A stretch of 64,000 nt of DNA from the NCBI GenBank assembly GCA_000411415.1, contig KE150450.1, positions 169,055-233,054 on the forward strand, read 5' to 3'. The position numbers were made by a program, and so were the translations under genes. This DNA is from Actinomyces sp. HPA0247 (GTDB lineage: Bacteria; Actinomycetota; Actinomycetes; Actinomycetales; Actinomycetaceae). Positions 52,957-60,656 of the stretch are shown here, in pieces; within the stretch, counting starts at the first letter, position 1, and each line of letters starts with the position of its first letter. The notes beneath the pieces were generated by a model. That model was given only the letters and a program-made list of their open reading frames with translations, was not told the origin of the DNA and ran no database searches.

Positions 52957-54240
52957 TCAGAGCCCGGCGTAGAGCGGGTGCTTGTCCGTCAGCTTCTTGA
53001 CGCGAGCGCGCAGGGCGTCCACCTCAACGTTGCCGCCGGACGCGCCCTGGGCCAGGGTCGTGCCGATGATGTCCGCAACCTCGGTGAAGTCCTCGGCGTC
53101 GAAGCCGCGCGTCGCGAGGGCGGGGGTGCCGATGCGCAGGCCCGAGGTGACGGCCGGCGGACGCGGGTCGAAGGGGACGGCGTTGCGGTTGACGGTGATG
53201 CCGACCTCGTGCAGGAGATCCTCGGCCTGCTGGCCGTTGAGCTCCGACTCGACGAGGTCAACGAGGACCAGGTGGACGTCGGTGCCGCCGGTGACGAGCT
53301 TGATGCCAGCCTTCTTCGCATCGTCCGCACCCAGACGCTCCGCAAGAATCTGCGCGCCCTCGAGAGTACGGCGCTGGCGATCCTTGAACTCCTCGGTCTG
53401 CGCGACCTTCATGGCGATGGCCTTCGCGGCGATTACGTGCATGAGGGGGCCGCCCTGCTGGCCGGGGAACACGGCAGTGTTGAGCTTCTTGCCCCACTGC
53501 TCGCCGCGCGAGGACAGGATCATGCCGGAACGAGGCCCGCCCAGGGTCTTGTGGACCGTCGTCGTCACGACGTCGGCGAAGGGGACGGGGTTCGGATGCA
53601 GGCCCGCGGCGACGAGGCCGGCGAAGTGAGCCATATCCACCCAGAGGGCGGCGCCAACCTCGTCCGCGATGTCGCGGAAGGCCTGGAAGTCGAGGTGACG
53701 CGGGTAGGCGGACCAGCCGGCGATGATCACGCGCGGGCGCTCGGCGAGGGCCGCCTCGCGGACCTTCTCGGGCTCGATGCGCATGGTCTCGCGGTCGACC
53801 TCGTAGGCAACAGCCTTGTAGTGCTTGCCCGAGAAGTTCAGGCGCATGCCGTGGGTCAGGTGGCCGCCGTGGGCCAGGGACAGGCCCAGGATCGGGTCGC
53901 CGACGTTCGCCATCGCCATGAGGGCAGCGGCGTTGGCCTGCGCGCCCGCGTGGGGCTGAACGTTGACGTAGTCGCCGCCGAAGACCTGCTTCGCACGCTC
54001 GATGGCCAGCGATTCGGCAACGTCCACGAACTCGCAGCCGCCGTAGTAGCGGCGGCCCGGGTAGCCCTCGGCGTACTTGTTGGTGAGGACCGAGCCCTGC
54101 GCCTCGAGGACGGCGCGCGGAACAAAGTTCTCCGAGGCGATCATCTCGAGGGTGTCACGCTGGCGGCCAAGCTCGGAGTCCAGGACGGCCTGAATCTCAG
54201 GATCCAGCTGGGCCAGTGTCATGTCATTGAGGGAATCCAT
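52957..54240 (-). CDS. glyA: Serine hydroxymethyltransferase
   Basis: A 427-residue PLP enzyme interconverting serine and glycine with THF. The ATG at 54240 has AGGAGA upstream. Motifs: [48 protein letters not shown], and the PLP-lysine region [15 protein letters not shown]. The C-terminal domain ends [11 protein letters not shown]. It is the first gene of glyA-folD, controlled by the ZTP riboswitch 47-120 bp upstream. Confidence 0.97.
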   Translation of the reverse strand: MDSLNDMTLAQLDPEIQAVLDSELGRQRDTLEMIASENFVPRAVLEAQGSVLTNKYAEGYPGRRYYGGCEFVDVAESLAIERAKQVFGGDYVNVQPHAGAQANAAALMAMANVGDPILGLSLAHGGHLTHGMRLNFSGKHYKAVAYEVDRETMRIEPEKVREAALAERPRVIIAGWSAYPRHLDFQAFRDIADEVGAALWVDMAHFAGLVAAGLHPNPVPFADVVTTTVHKTLGGPRSGMILSSRGEQWGKKLNTAVFPGQQGGPLMHVIAAKAIAMKVAQTEEFKDRQRRTLEGAQILAERLGADDAKKAGIKLVTGGTDVHLVLVDLVESELNGQQAEDLLHEVGITVNRNAVPFDPRPPAVTSGLRIGTPALATRGFDAEDFTEVADIIGTTLAQGASGGNVEVDALRARVKKLTDKHPLYAGL

Positions 54241-54286
54241 GGGGTTCTCCTATTGATCATCCGATGATGGTTGGCAGTGGCCTCTA

Positions 54287-54360
54287 GCCCAGGCGGGCGG
54301 CTATCGATGCCGACGCGTCGCTCCCCGGTGGTGGCCCACCTATTCGCCAGTCACGACACG
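54287..54360 (-). promoter_or_regulatory. ZTP (pfl) riboswitch upstream of glyA-folD
   Basis: On the minus strand the leader reads TCGTGACTGGCG (from about 54356), GGTGGG, ACCACCGGGGAGCG, then a variable hairpin and CGCCTGGGC (54287-54295). These are the conserved blocks of the pfl motif, which binds ZMP/ZTP, the signal of 10-formyl-THF shortage. The pairing GTGG/CCAC and the terminal CCGCCTGGGC box are the class hallmarks. Folate genes such as glyA and folD are typical targets. About 47 nt separate the aptamer from the ATG. No clear terminator is seen, so control may be at translation. Confidence 0.92.
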
Positions 54361-54506
54361 CTCATCAGTTTATCTCTCGGCGGTTTTCTACGCATTCTGC
54401 CAAGGTGTCAGCAAGCTACCAGCCGGTCACGGCACGTTCCGATCGCGCGTGCACAACTCGCCAGGTGCACGAAATCACAGCGTTTTTTCGCTTGTACTTA
54501 ACCCTT

Positions 54507-54528
54507 TGGTTAGCAACCAAGCTAACCA
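54507..54528. promoter_or_regulatory. Palindromic operator candidate upstream of the phosphoglycosyl transferase gene
   Basis: TGGTTAGC (54507-54514) and GCTAACCA (54521-54528) are perfect inverted repeats with a 6-bp spacer, in an AT-rich stretch. GGATAG and GGGTTAAC follow within 25 bp. A copy of the same half-site lies upstream of the large secreted protein gene (60501-60509). Confidence 0.5.
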
Positions 54529-54673
54529 TATGGATAGACTAGGGTTAACACCTAACGGTGACTGAGTTGCGCCGGGAGCATTTACCTAGTAACTCTCCCA
54601 GTCTGGAGCGGTTTTCGCCGTTCTAACCGACATGCAGCATTTGAGTTTGAGGAAGTAGAAGGAAGACGCACAG

Positions 54674-55369
54674 ATGACAACTTTGACGAAGCCCACTGCA
54701 CGGGCCGCCTCGACGGCCCTCGCGTTCGAGCACGCGTCGGATCTTGCCGCGTCCGCCGACAATGCGATCAAGCGCATGTGCGACTTTTTCGCTGCGCTCA
54801 TCGGCATTATCCTGCTGACGCCACTCTGGATCATCGTCGCCCTGATGGTGCGCCTCAACGACGGCGGCCCCGCCTTCTTCAAGCAGGAGCGCGTGGGCCT
54901 CGATGGAACGACTTTTACCATGTATAAGTTCCGCACCATGCGGGTGGACGCCGAAGAGCTCAAGGCCTCCCTCATGGAGGCCAATGAGGCAGACTCCTCC
55001 GCCGGAAATTCGATCATGTTCAAGATGGCTAACGATCCGCGTATTACACGCATCGGCTCCTTCCTGCGCAAGACCTCTATCGACGAGCTTCCCCAGCTGT
55101 TCAACGTCCTGCGTGGCGACATGTCGCTCGTGGGCCCGCGCCCCCCGCTCCCCAGCGAGGTTGCTCAGTACGAGCCCCGCGTGATGGGTAAGTTCGCCGT
55201 GCGCCCCGGCATCACGGGCCTCTGGCAGATCTCCGGCCGCTCGAATCTCTCGTGGGATGAGACCGTCCACCTGGACCTCTCCTACGCCCAGCACCGCTCT
55301 CTGACCCTTGACGCGTGGATCATGCTCCAGACCATTCCCGCGCTGCTGCGTTCCGAGGGCGCTTACTAA
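54674..55369 (+). CDS. Monotopic phosphoglycosyl transferase (WbaP/PglC catalytic type)
   Basis: A 231-residue sugar transferase that moves a hexose-1-phosphate from a nucleotide sugar to undecaprenyl phosphate, starting glycan assembly. GAAGGAAG precedes the ATG. A helix of the re-entrant type (FFAALIGIILLTPLWIIVALMV) is followed by GPAFFKQERVGLDG, the catalytic FTMYKFRTMRVDAEE, RIGSFLRKTSIDELPQL (Asp-Glu dyad), GDMSLVGPRPPLP and VRPGITGLWQISGRS. The N-terminal multi-helix region of full-length WbaP is absent. It stands alone with its own leader and a perfect terminator. A WecG/TagA transferase lies 0.8 kb away on the other strand. Confidence 0.93.
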   Translation: MTTLTKPTARAASTALAFEHASDLAASADNAIKRMCDFFAALIGIILLTPLWIIVALMVRLNDGGPAFFKQERVGLDGTTFTMYKFRTMRVDAEELKASLMEANEADSSAGNSIMFKMANDPRITRIGSFLRKTSIDELPQLFNVLRGDMSLVGPRPPLPSEVAQYEPRVMGKFAVRPGITGLWQISGRSNLSWDETVHLDLSYAQHRSLTLDAWIMLQTIPALLRSEGAY

Positions 55370-55392
55370 GCCTTTCTCTCTGTGTGTGATTG

Positions 55393-55426
55393 GGTGTGGC
55401 CCGAGCCGATCGGCTCGGGCCACACC
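55393..55426 (+). terminator. Perfect intrinsic terminator of the phosphoglycosyl transferase gene
   Basis: 55393-55426 is a 34-bp perfect palindrome (left arm GGTGTGGCCCGAGCCGA, centre at 55409/55410), followed by TTTATTT. It lies 24 bp after the stop. Confidence 0.93.
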
Positions 55427-55867
55427 TTTATTTGGCGGCACCGACAAACTCCATGGGCGCCATCATCGCGATCCGATACACCTCCGTCATGGCCACATCA
55501 CTGCGGGTCACAGCGTCATTGGGAGTGTGACACCTATCGAGATGCAGCCGCTCACCCCCGGTTCGCAGAGATCATCGTCAGGCACATACGAGGCATTCTG
55601 CGGGCACCTCATTCACTGCATAACCCTTTTTAAGCATCCATTCGGAAGCGTTTTGAGACACGTTCAGCACCACGCCCCACCCCCGCGCACACCCCTTGAA
55701 CGCTCCCGAAAGCCGACCACCGCTCATGCACGAAAGAGGGGCTGACCTGAGGGTTTTGAACACCGCGCGGACCCTGCTGGCGCCCAGTTTTCGAGACGCA
55801 TAACCGACCAAGACCAGCCTCGCGATCAACCTGCCTTGCTCACAGGCTGGGCGGATCCATCGTGACG

Positions 55868-55972
55868 ATGCGGATAGGTTATGACGATATGGATAGGTTA
55901 TCGACATGCGGATAGGTTAATAAGCTATCCGCATGCTCATAACCTATCCGCATGCTCGTCATCTATCCACGT
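55868..55972. repeat. Mirror-symmetric array of six 14-bp units with 19-bp phasing
   Basis: Three direct units begin at 55868 (ATGCGGATAGGTTA), 55887 (ATATGGATAGGTTA) and 55906 (ATGCGGATAGGTTA). After a single central base (55920), three inverted units begin at 55921 (TAAGCTATCCGCAT), 55940 (TAACCTATCCGCAT) and 55959 (TCATCTATCCACGT). Every unit-to-unit step within each half is exactly 19 bp. The inner pairs are near-perfect and the outermost inverted unit is the most degenerate. The whole 105 bp can fold as a cruciform or act as a cooperative binding array. Confidence 0.92.
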
Positions 55973-56082
55973 GCGCGCAGACTCCCTCATCGACGAGGGA
56001 CCTGTCAGAACACAAGCAGCGCTGGGCGTCAGCGGAGACCACCACATGCCAGCAATCGATAGCAGCCCAGCAATGGATACAA

Positions 56083-56112
56083 CGGAGGCCGACCCCGCAG
56101 GGCCGGCCTCCG
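56083..56112 (-). terminator. Hairpin downstream of the WecG-type gene (distal)
   Basis: CGGAGGCCG (56083-56091) pairs with CGGCCTCCG (56104-56112) around a 12-nt loop, about 57 bp after the WecG-type stop on the minus strand. Confidence 0.55.
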
Positions 56113-56123
56113 TGGCAGTCACT

Positions 56124-56155
56124 CACGCGAAATGTCTCATGGACAGTTTCGCGTG
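56124..56155 (-). terminator. Hairpin directly after the WecG-type stop codon
   Basis: CACGCGAAATGTC (56124-56136) pairs with GACAGTTTCGCGTG (56142-56155) with a single bulged base. It begins 13 bp after the stop at 56169. No T-tract follows on the minus strand. Confidence 0.6.
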
Positions 56156-56168
56156 AACAGCGTCGACG

Positions 56169-56954
56169 TCATTCCTCCGCGTCGGAGCGAGGCCCAACGA
56201 CGAGTCCGAGATCGTCGAAGCTACCCATGGCCTCGAGCCGGGAGATGAGCTCGGGGGCGTGCGCGACGAAGTCGAGTGCTTCGACGGTGTAGCGCTTGGT
56301 GAGGCGCTTGGGCTCGTGGGCGATGCGCCACGCCCAACCGAGCCGGGCGGCGTGCACCCAGTCCGGGAAGTAGTCGTCGGCCGCTCGCGCGTACTGGTCG
56401 ATCCATCCACCCGCGGTGCACACGGAGGCCTCGGGCACGAGTCCGAGCGCGACGGACGCGACCACTTCCTGGAGGCCAGCCCCCAGGCCGACGATGACGA
56501 GTCGCGGGTCGAAGGCGGTGAGCACCGACGGATCCGCCTTAAAGCGGCGGAGCCCCTCGTACCCATCGATGACTTGGACGTCGAATCGGTGCAGGCGCTC
56601 AGCTGCGGCCTGGCCGGCCTCGGGAACGGCACCGATGAGCGTGATGCGGGCGCCGTCATCGAGGCGGTCAAACACGTGCGGCAGGACGAGGTCGGCGGAG
56701 GTCCGAGAGACCTCGTGACCGGCCGCGCGCAGGCGCATCTGCAGCAGAGTCCCGTCGAAGCCGACGGTGTTCATGCGCGCGAGCGCACGGAAGTCGGCGT
56801 GCAAGAGGGACCAGTGGTTGAGCCATGTGGTGGCGTGCCCTCTGGTGAGCACGCGCTGGGCCATGGCGTCGAATGCGGGGTCGGCGAGAGTGCCGACCTC
56901 GCCGGCGGCCTCGGGGTAGTCCGGGCCGTCGGCGGAGGTTGACTGGTCAGTCAT
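56169..56954 (-). CDS. WecG/TagA/CpsF family glycosyltransferase
   Basis: A 261-residue glycosyltransferase of the WecG/TagA (GT26) family, which adds a ManNAc-type sugar to a lipid-linked intermediate. The family pattern is clear: TWLNHWSLLHADFRAL, MNTVGFDGTLLQ, ITLIGAVPEAGQAAAERL, LVIVGLGAGLQEVV (in place of GxGxPxQE), CTAGGWIDQYA, and WAWRIAHEPKRLTKRY. The ATG at 56954 has GAGGTGA upstream; a GTG at 56963 overlaps the TGA of the large secreted protein gene (GTGA), so either start gives coupling. Its target is probably a lipid-linked glycan begun by the phosphoglycosyl transferase at 54674. Confidence 0.87.
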   Translation of the reverse strand: MTDQSTSADGPDYPEAAGEVGTLADPAFDAMAQRVLTRGHATTWLNHWSLLHADFRALARMNTVGFDGTLLQMRLRAAGHEVSRTSADLVLPHVFDRLDDGARITLIGAVPEAGQAAAERLHRFDVQVIDGYEGLRRFKADPSVLTAFDPRLVIVGLGAGLQEVVASVALGLVPEASVCTAGGWIDQYARAADDYFPDWVHAARLGWAWRIAHEPKRLTKRYTVEALDFVAHAPELISRLEAMGSFDDLGLVVGPRSDAEE

Positions 56955-56959
56955 GGGGT

Positions 56960-59900
56960 TCACCTCAGCAGGGTTGCTTTCATGTCGAAGGTGACGGATG
57001 CGGCGCCCGAGTAGTTGGCGTGCTCCTCGACGGCGATGCGGTTGACACCGTCCTTGAGGACCTTGCGCGGGACAGTGATACGCACGAGGTTATCCTTCGC
57101 CTTGGCCAGCCCCACGTTGGAGGAAGCTCGCGTGTTGGCGTCGATGGTACCCTCGGGCATGTTGACTCGCTGAATCTCGGTACCGTTGACGTAGATAACT
57201 GCACCATCGTCAACGCGAACGTTGAGAGTGACCTCGAAATCAGCGCTGAGGGTACCGAAGTTAACGTCACGGACGAAGTAGTTCGTGATGGCTCGGTCCT
57301 TGGCGGGCAGGTCGAAGGGCGTGCCTGCGTCGCGGTCGCCCCAGCCGAGCGGGCTGGCGCCGTGCTTCCACGAGGACAGGTCGGCAGTGGAATTCCACGC
57401 CGGATCCGGTGCTTCCTTGGAGTTCCAGTAGTTCCAGTACATGCCCGAGTACAGGAAGGGTCCGAAGTTAAGCGCAGACACGTCAAGGACCTCGAGAGGC
57501 TTGTCCGGGTCGGGGACGAGCGGCGGGTCGGGCTGCGGCTCGGGCTGCGGATCCGGCTCCGGGTCGGGGGCCGGAGCGGGCGCGGGCTCGTCACCCTTGG
57601 CGACGACCTTGACCGTGCCATCGATGGTCATCGACGAGCTGGAGCGGTAGTTGAGGTGCGTTTCGACGGCGAGCGTGTTCGCGCCGGCGACCAGGGAGGA
57701 CGCGGGAACGAAGACGAGCTGTCGGTCGGCTCGCGCCGCGGGCGTCGAGACGGAGGAGGACGCGAAGGTGGACGCGTCGACAGTTCCGTCGGCCATACGC
57801 TGGCGGACGACCTCAGTGCCGTTGACGTACACGACGGCACCATCGTCGGCCGTCACGGCCACGTTGACACCACCGATGGCGGTGGGGTCGGCGACCGTGA
57901 AGTTCACGCGTGCGTAGGTGGTGATGGGGCGGGTCTTGGCCGCGCCCGGGGTCAGCGTCGTGTTGAGGCCGGGACCGCCGTAGCCGATCGGGCTGGCGCC
58001 TCGGCTCCAGGAGGAATCATCGTACGAGGTCTGGGCCCAGTTGTCGGCAACCGGCTCGCTCGACCAGTGGTACGCCCAGGTGTCATCCTCGTCCACGAGC
58101 AGCGAGGAGTCGTCGGGCTGCGCGGGCTTACCGTTGGAGTCGACCACGTAGACGTGCGTGGTTGCGCCGCGCAGGCCGTCGGCGGCGACCGCGCGCACGA
58201 AGAAGCGGTTGTTGCCGCCGAGCGGGACGCTCGCGCTGGTGTCCGTCGTGGTGGCGACCGTGCGGTCATCACGCAGGATCTCGTAGGAGACCGCTCCGGG
58301 AACGCTCGACCACTTGAGGGTCACCTGCTGGGAGTTGCCGTTCGATGCGCGCAGGTTGGCGGGCACGGCGGGTGCGGTGGCGTTGCGCGCGGGCATACGC
58401 ACGAAGCCGCCGGACCACTGTCCCGAGGTGAGCGACGTGTAGGAGTAGTTGAAGTCGCCGCCTGCCCACAGCGCGCCGTCGTCACCCATTTCGAGTGCCC
58501 ACGCACCGGTGGAGCGCAGGGAACCGAGGCGGTAGGGGGTCCAGCCGATCTGGCGGCCGGTGGCCTCGTCCCATCCGCCGACCCACTGGATTTCGTCGGC
58601 ACGCGTCCAGGAGGTGCCCAGCGACAGGTAGTGGTAGGCGTCCTGGAAGGCGAAGTCGGAGCAGTGGCAGGAGGCGTAAACAACGCCCGTGGCGGAGCGG
58701 GTGCTCGCCTGGATATCGCCGCCGTTTTGCATGGTGATGGAACCCGAGGTGCGGGTCATCGAGTCAGAGTTGTATCCGAAGAGCGAGTGCTGTGAACCGC
58801 CGAAGTACACGCGGCCATTGCGCGCGGTAACGGTCTGCTGGTACTTGCCGATCAGGAAGGAGTGCTGGAAGGTCCAGGACGAGTCCAGCGCAGCACCAGC
58901 GGCAGTGGAGACTCGGCCCGCGTTTTCAACAACCTGGTTGTGGGCGCGCGTGAAGTAGCCGGCCGCGTAGTAGTAGGCCTCGTTCTCGTCAACGTCAATA
59001 TCGATGACGGAGCCATTGAACTCGGGGTTCCAGGTGCGGTCGGGTGTGCCATTGATGTCGAGGCGGGCGCCGTTGCGGGTGTAGGTCCAGGATGAGCCGT
59101 TGCCCTTAAAGTGGGTGAAGATGCCGCCCAGGTAGATGTGGTCGTTGATGATCTTGATGGACTTCACCGAGACGCGGCCGCCGTTGGTTCCCGTGCGCGC
59201 CTGGAGGGTCCACGACGGATCGATCTGGCCGGTCGCGGGATCGATGAGGACCGTGCCGACGTGGGTTTCACCGTTGACCTTCGTGAAGTCACCGGCCACG
59301 AGCAGCTTGCCGCTGGGCAGCTCTGCAAGGTCCTTCACCTGGTTGTTGAAGGAGAACGTCTGACCGTTCCACTCCCCCGTCGTCGCGTCGAATCCGGCGA
59401 GGCCACTCGAGGCGATTTCCTGGCCGTTCTTGCCCTTTTTGACGCCGGTGAAATTACCGCCGACGTACATGGTCGAGCCGATCTGCTCGAATGCCTGGAC
59501 CTGGATGTTGCCCTCCTGGACGGAACCATTGAGGTTACCGGTCACGCCCCAGGACATGGGGGTAGCAAACTCGGAGGCGGACGCCTTCTGCTTTTCCGCT
59601 GCGACGCCGCCGTCACCGATCGCTTTGAACCCGGAGTCGTTGGAGCGCAGCTGCGGGCGGATGTAGGCCTCGGCGTAGGGGTTGATGATCGAGCCGTTGC
59701 GGTGGAAGTACGACGTCGAGGAAGACGTGTCGTACCACGAGACCGCGGCCGGACCGTAGCCCCAGCCCATCGTGTACTTGTTCTGCGCGGAGGCGGTCAG
59801 GTTGACGTATCCCCAGCCGGTGTTGGTGCCGAAACCGGCCCAGACGATGCCACCGTTCACCCACCATTCGCGGTTGAACTTGACGTCCACAGGGTGGGCG

Positions 59901-60430
59901 CTCTTGAACGGCCAGATGAAGTCGCGCATCTTCGGGTAGCGCATGCGCACCGTCTGGTAGGCGGTGCCCCTGTGGTTCCAGGCGCGCTGGACCATGATGC
60001 CGTCATCGAGGTCAGAGACCGCGGTGCCGCCGAGCAGGCCGTTGACGGTTTCGTGCGAGGCCTGGACGACGTCGAAGTCGCCGGCCGTACGCGGGCGGGT
60101 CTTGAGCTTCTCCTGGTCGCCCTTACCCTGGCTCCAGGTCTCCCAGCCTTCGCGGCCGCGACCAATCATGACCCAGCCGCCGCCATCAGTGGTCTGGTCG
60201 CAGAAGAACTGACCGGGCGCGTCCATGGTGGGCGTTTGCAGCCAGTAGGTTCCATCCTTCGAACGGGGGTCATTCTGCTTGATTTCCCAGCACGAGGCCG
60301 CTGCCGTGGCCTCGCTCAGACCGTCGTGAAGCGGGTCGGCGGCTGCGTTGGCAGCCGGAGAAAATGCAAGCACGCTCAGACCGGTCACTGATGCCAGTCC
60401 GAGCGCCAAGCAACGGCGCATAAAGCTCAT
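56960..60430 (-). CDS. Large secreted protein: fibrinogen-like N-terminus, Delta-60-type repeats, Fn3-like and two lectin-like domains
   Basis: A 1156-residue exported protein. The ATG at 60430 has GAGGA upstream; a GTG four codons earlier is less likely. Residues 1-30 are a signal peptide (LGLASVTGLSVLAFSPAANA). A fibrinogen C-domain-like module follows, with SCWEIKQ, DGTYWLQTP, FFCDQTTDGGGWVMIGRGREGW, and two Cys that would form its first disulphide. About 400 residues of Delta-60-type propeller repeats come next (MYVGGNFTGV, GDFTKVNGETHVGTV, IYLGGIFTHF), then an Fn3-like segment (VTLKWSSVPGAVSYEILRD). Two related modules with DDGAVVYVNGTEV and DDGAVIYVNGTEI end in VETHLNY/VEEHANY and are joined by a Pro-Glu/Asp linker. 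No LPxTG is present. The WecG-type gene is coupled downstream. Confidence 0.85.
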   Translation of the reverse strand: MSFMRRCLALGLASVTGLSVLAFSPAANAAADPLHDGLSEATAAASCWEIKQNDPRSKDGTYWLQTPTMDAPGQFFCDQTTDGGGWVMIGRGREGWETWSQGKGDQEKLKTRPRTAGDFDVVQASHETVNGLLGGTAVSDLDDGIMVQRAWNHRGTAYQTVRMRYPKMRDFIWPFKSAHPVDVKFNREWWVNGGIVWAGFGTNTGWGYVNLTASAQNKYTMGWGYGPAAVSWYDTSSSTSYFHRNGSIINPYAEAYIRPQLRSNDSGFKAIGDGGVAAEKQKASASEFATPMSWGVTGNLNGSVQEGNIQVQAFEQIGSTMYVGGNFTGVKKGKNGQEIASSGLAGFDATTGEWNGQTFSFNNQVKDLAELPSGKLLVAGDFTKVNGETHVGTVLIDPATGQIDPSWTLQARTGTNGGRVSVKSIKIINDHIYLGGIFTHFKGNGSSWTYTRNGARLDINGTPDRTWNPEFNGSVIDIDVDENEAYYYAAGYFTRAHNQVVENAGRVSTAAGAALDSSWTFQHSFLIGKYQQTVTARNGRVYFGGSQHSLFGYNSDSMTRTSGSITMQNGGDIQASTRSATGVVYASCHCSDFAFQDAYHYLSLGTSWTRADEIQWVGGWDEATGRQIGWTPYRLGSLRSTGAWALEMGDDGALWAGGDFNYSYTSLTSGQWSGGFVRMPARNATAPAVPANLRASNGNSQQVTLKWSSVPGAVSYEILRDDRTVATTTDTSASVPLGGNNRFFVRAVAADGLRGATTHVYVVDSNGKPAQPDDSSLLVDEDDTWAYHWSSEPVADNWAQTSYDDSSWSRGASPIGYGGPGLNTTLTPGAAKTRPITTYARVNFTVADPTAIGGVNVAVTADDGAVVYVNGTEVVRQRMADGTVDASTFASSSVSTPAARADRQLVFVPASSLVAGANTLAVETHLNYRSSSSMTIDGTVKVVAKGDEPAPAPAPDPEPDPQPEPQPDPPLVPDPDKPLEVLDVSALNFGPFLYSGMYWNYWNSKEAPDPAWNSTADLSSWKHGASPLGWGDRDAGTPFDLPAKDRAITNYFVRDVNFGTLSADFEVTLNVRVDDGAVIYVNGTEIQRVNMPEGTIDANTRASSNVGLAKAKDNLVRITVPRKVLKDGVNRIAVEEHANYSGAASVTFDMKATLLR

Positions 60431-60500
60431 GGGGGTCCTCACAGGTATTGCGTAAATGGTTACTTCTATAGTGTCACGTTAATCGCCCCCGCTCAACCAC

Positions 60501-60519
60501 TTGGTTAGCGCAAAACGGG
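60501..60519 (-). promoter_or_regulatory. Shared half-site upstream of the large secreted protein gene
   Basis: TTGGTTAGC (60501-60509) is identical to 54506-54514 upstream of the phosphoglycosyl transferase gene. On the minus strand it reads GCTAACCAAGTGGTTGAGC with the adjoining bases, an imperfect palindrome. It lies about 70 bp upstream of the ATG at 60430. The downstream CACTATAGA could supply a -10. Confidence 0.4.
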
Positions 60520-60539
60520 AGTGCTTGACCACATACAAG

Positions 60540-60568
60540 GGAGCCCCTGCCATCACGGCAGGGGCTCC
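60540..60568 (-). terminator. Terminator of the second large secreted protein gene
   Basis: GGAGCCCCTGCC (60540-60551) and GGCAGGGGCTCC (60557-60568) are a perfect 12-bp stem with a 5-nt loop, 89 bp after the stop at 60657. On the minus strand CTTGTATG follows. Confidence 0.8.
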
Positions 60569-60656
60569 ACTTGTCAGCCTGATTCACGAGTTGTCAAGAT
60601 GCGTCGTCAGCAGCTCCAACTTCTCGCGAACACACGCGAAGAAGCACGGTTTTCCG

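Larger units (their letters stand above)
55427..56168. other. 0.74-kb gene-free region with phased repeat array and hairpins
   Basis: No convincing gene occurs between the terminator at 55426 and the WecG-type stop at 56169. It contains the six-unit 19-bp array (55868-55972) and two hairpins near 56083-56155. The rest (55430-55860) shows nothing I recognise; composition is mixed and short open frames there have no ribosome sites or protein-like composition. Confidence 0.7.

Noticed and set aside
55868-55972. Repeat array as a minimal CRISPR
   Set aside because: Units are 14 bp with 5-bp gaps, the second half is inverted, there are no 26-40-bp spacers and no cas genes are in the window.
55881-56156. 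91-residue frame over the phased repeat array
   Set aside because: Its first residues are translated repeat units and no ribosome site precedes it.
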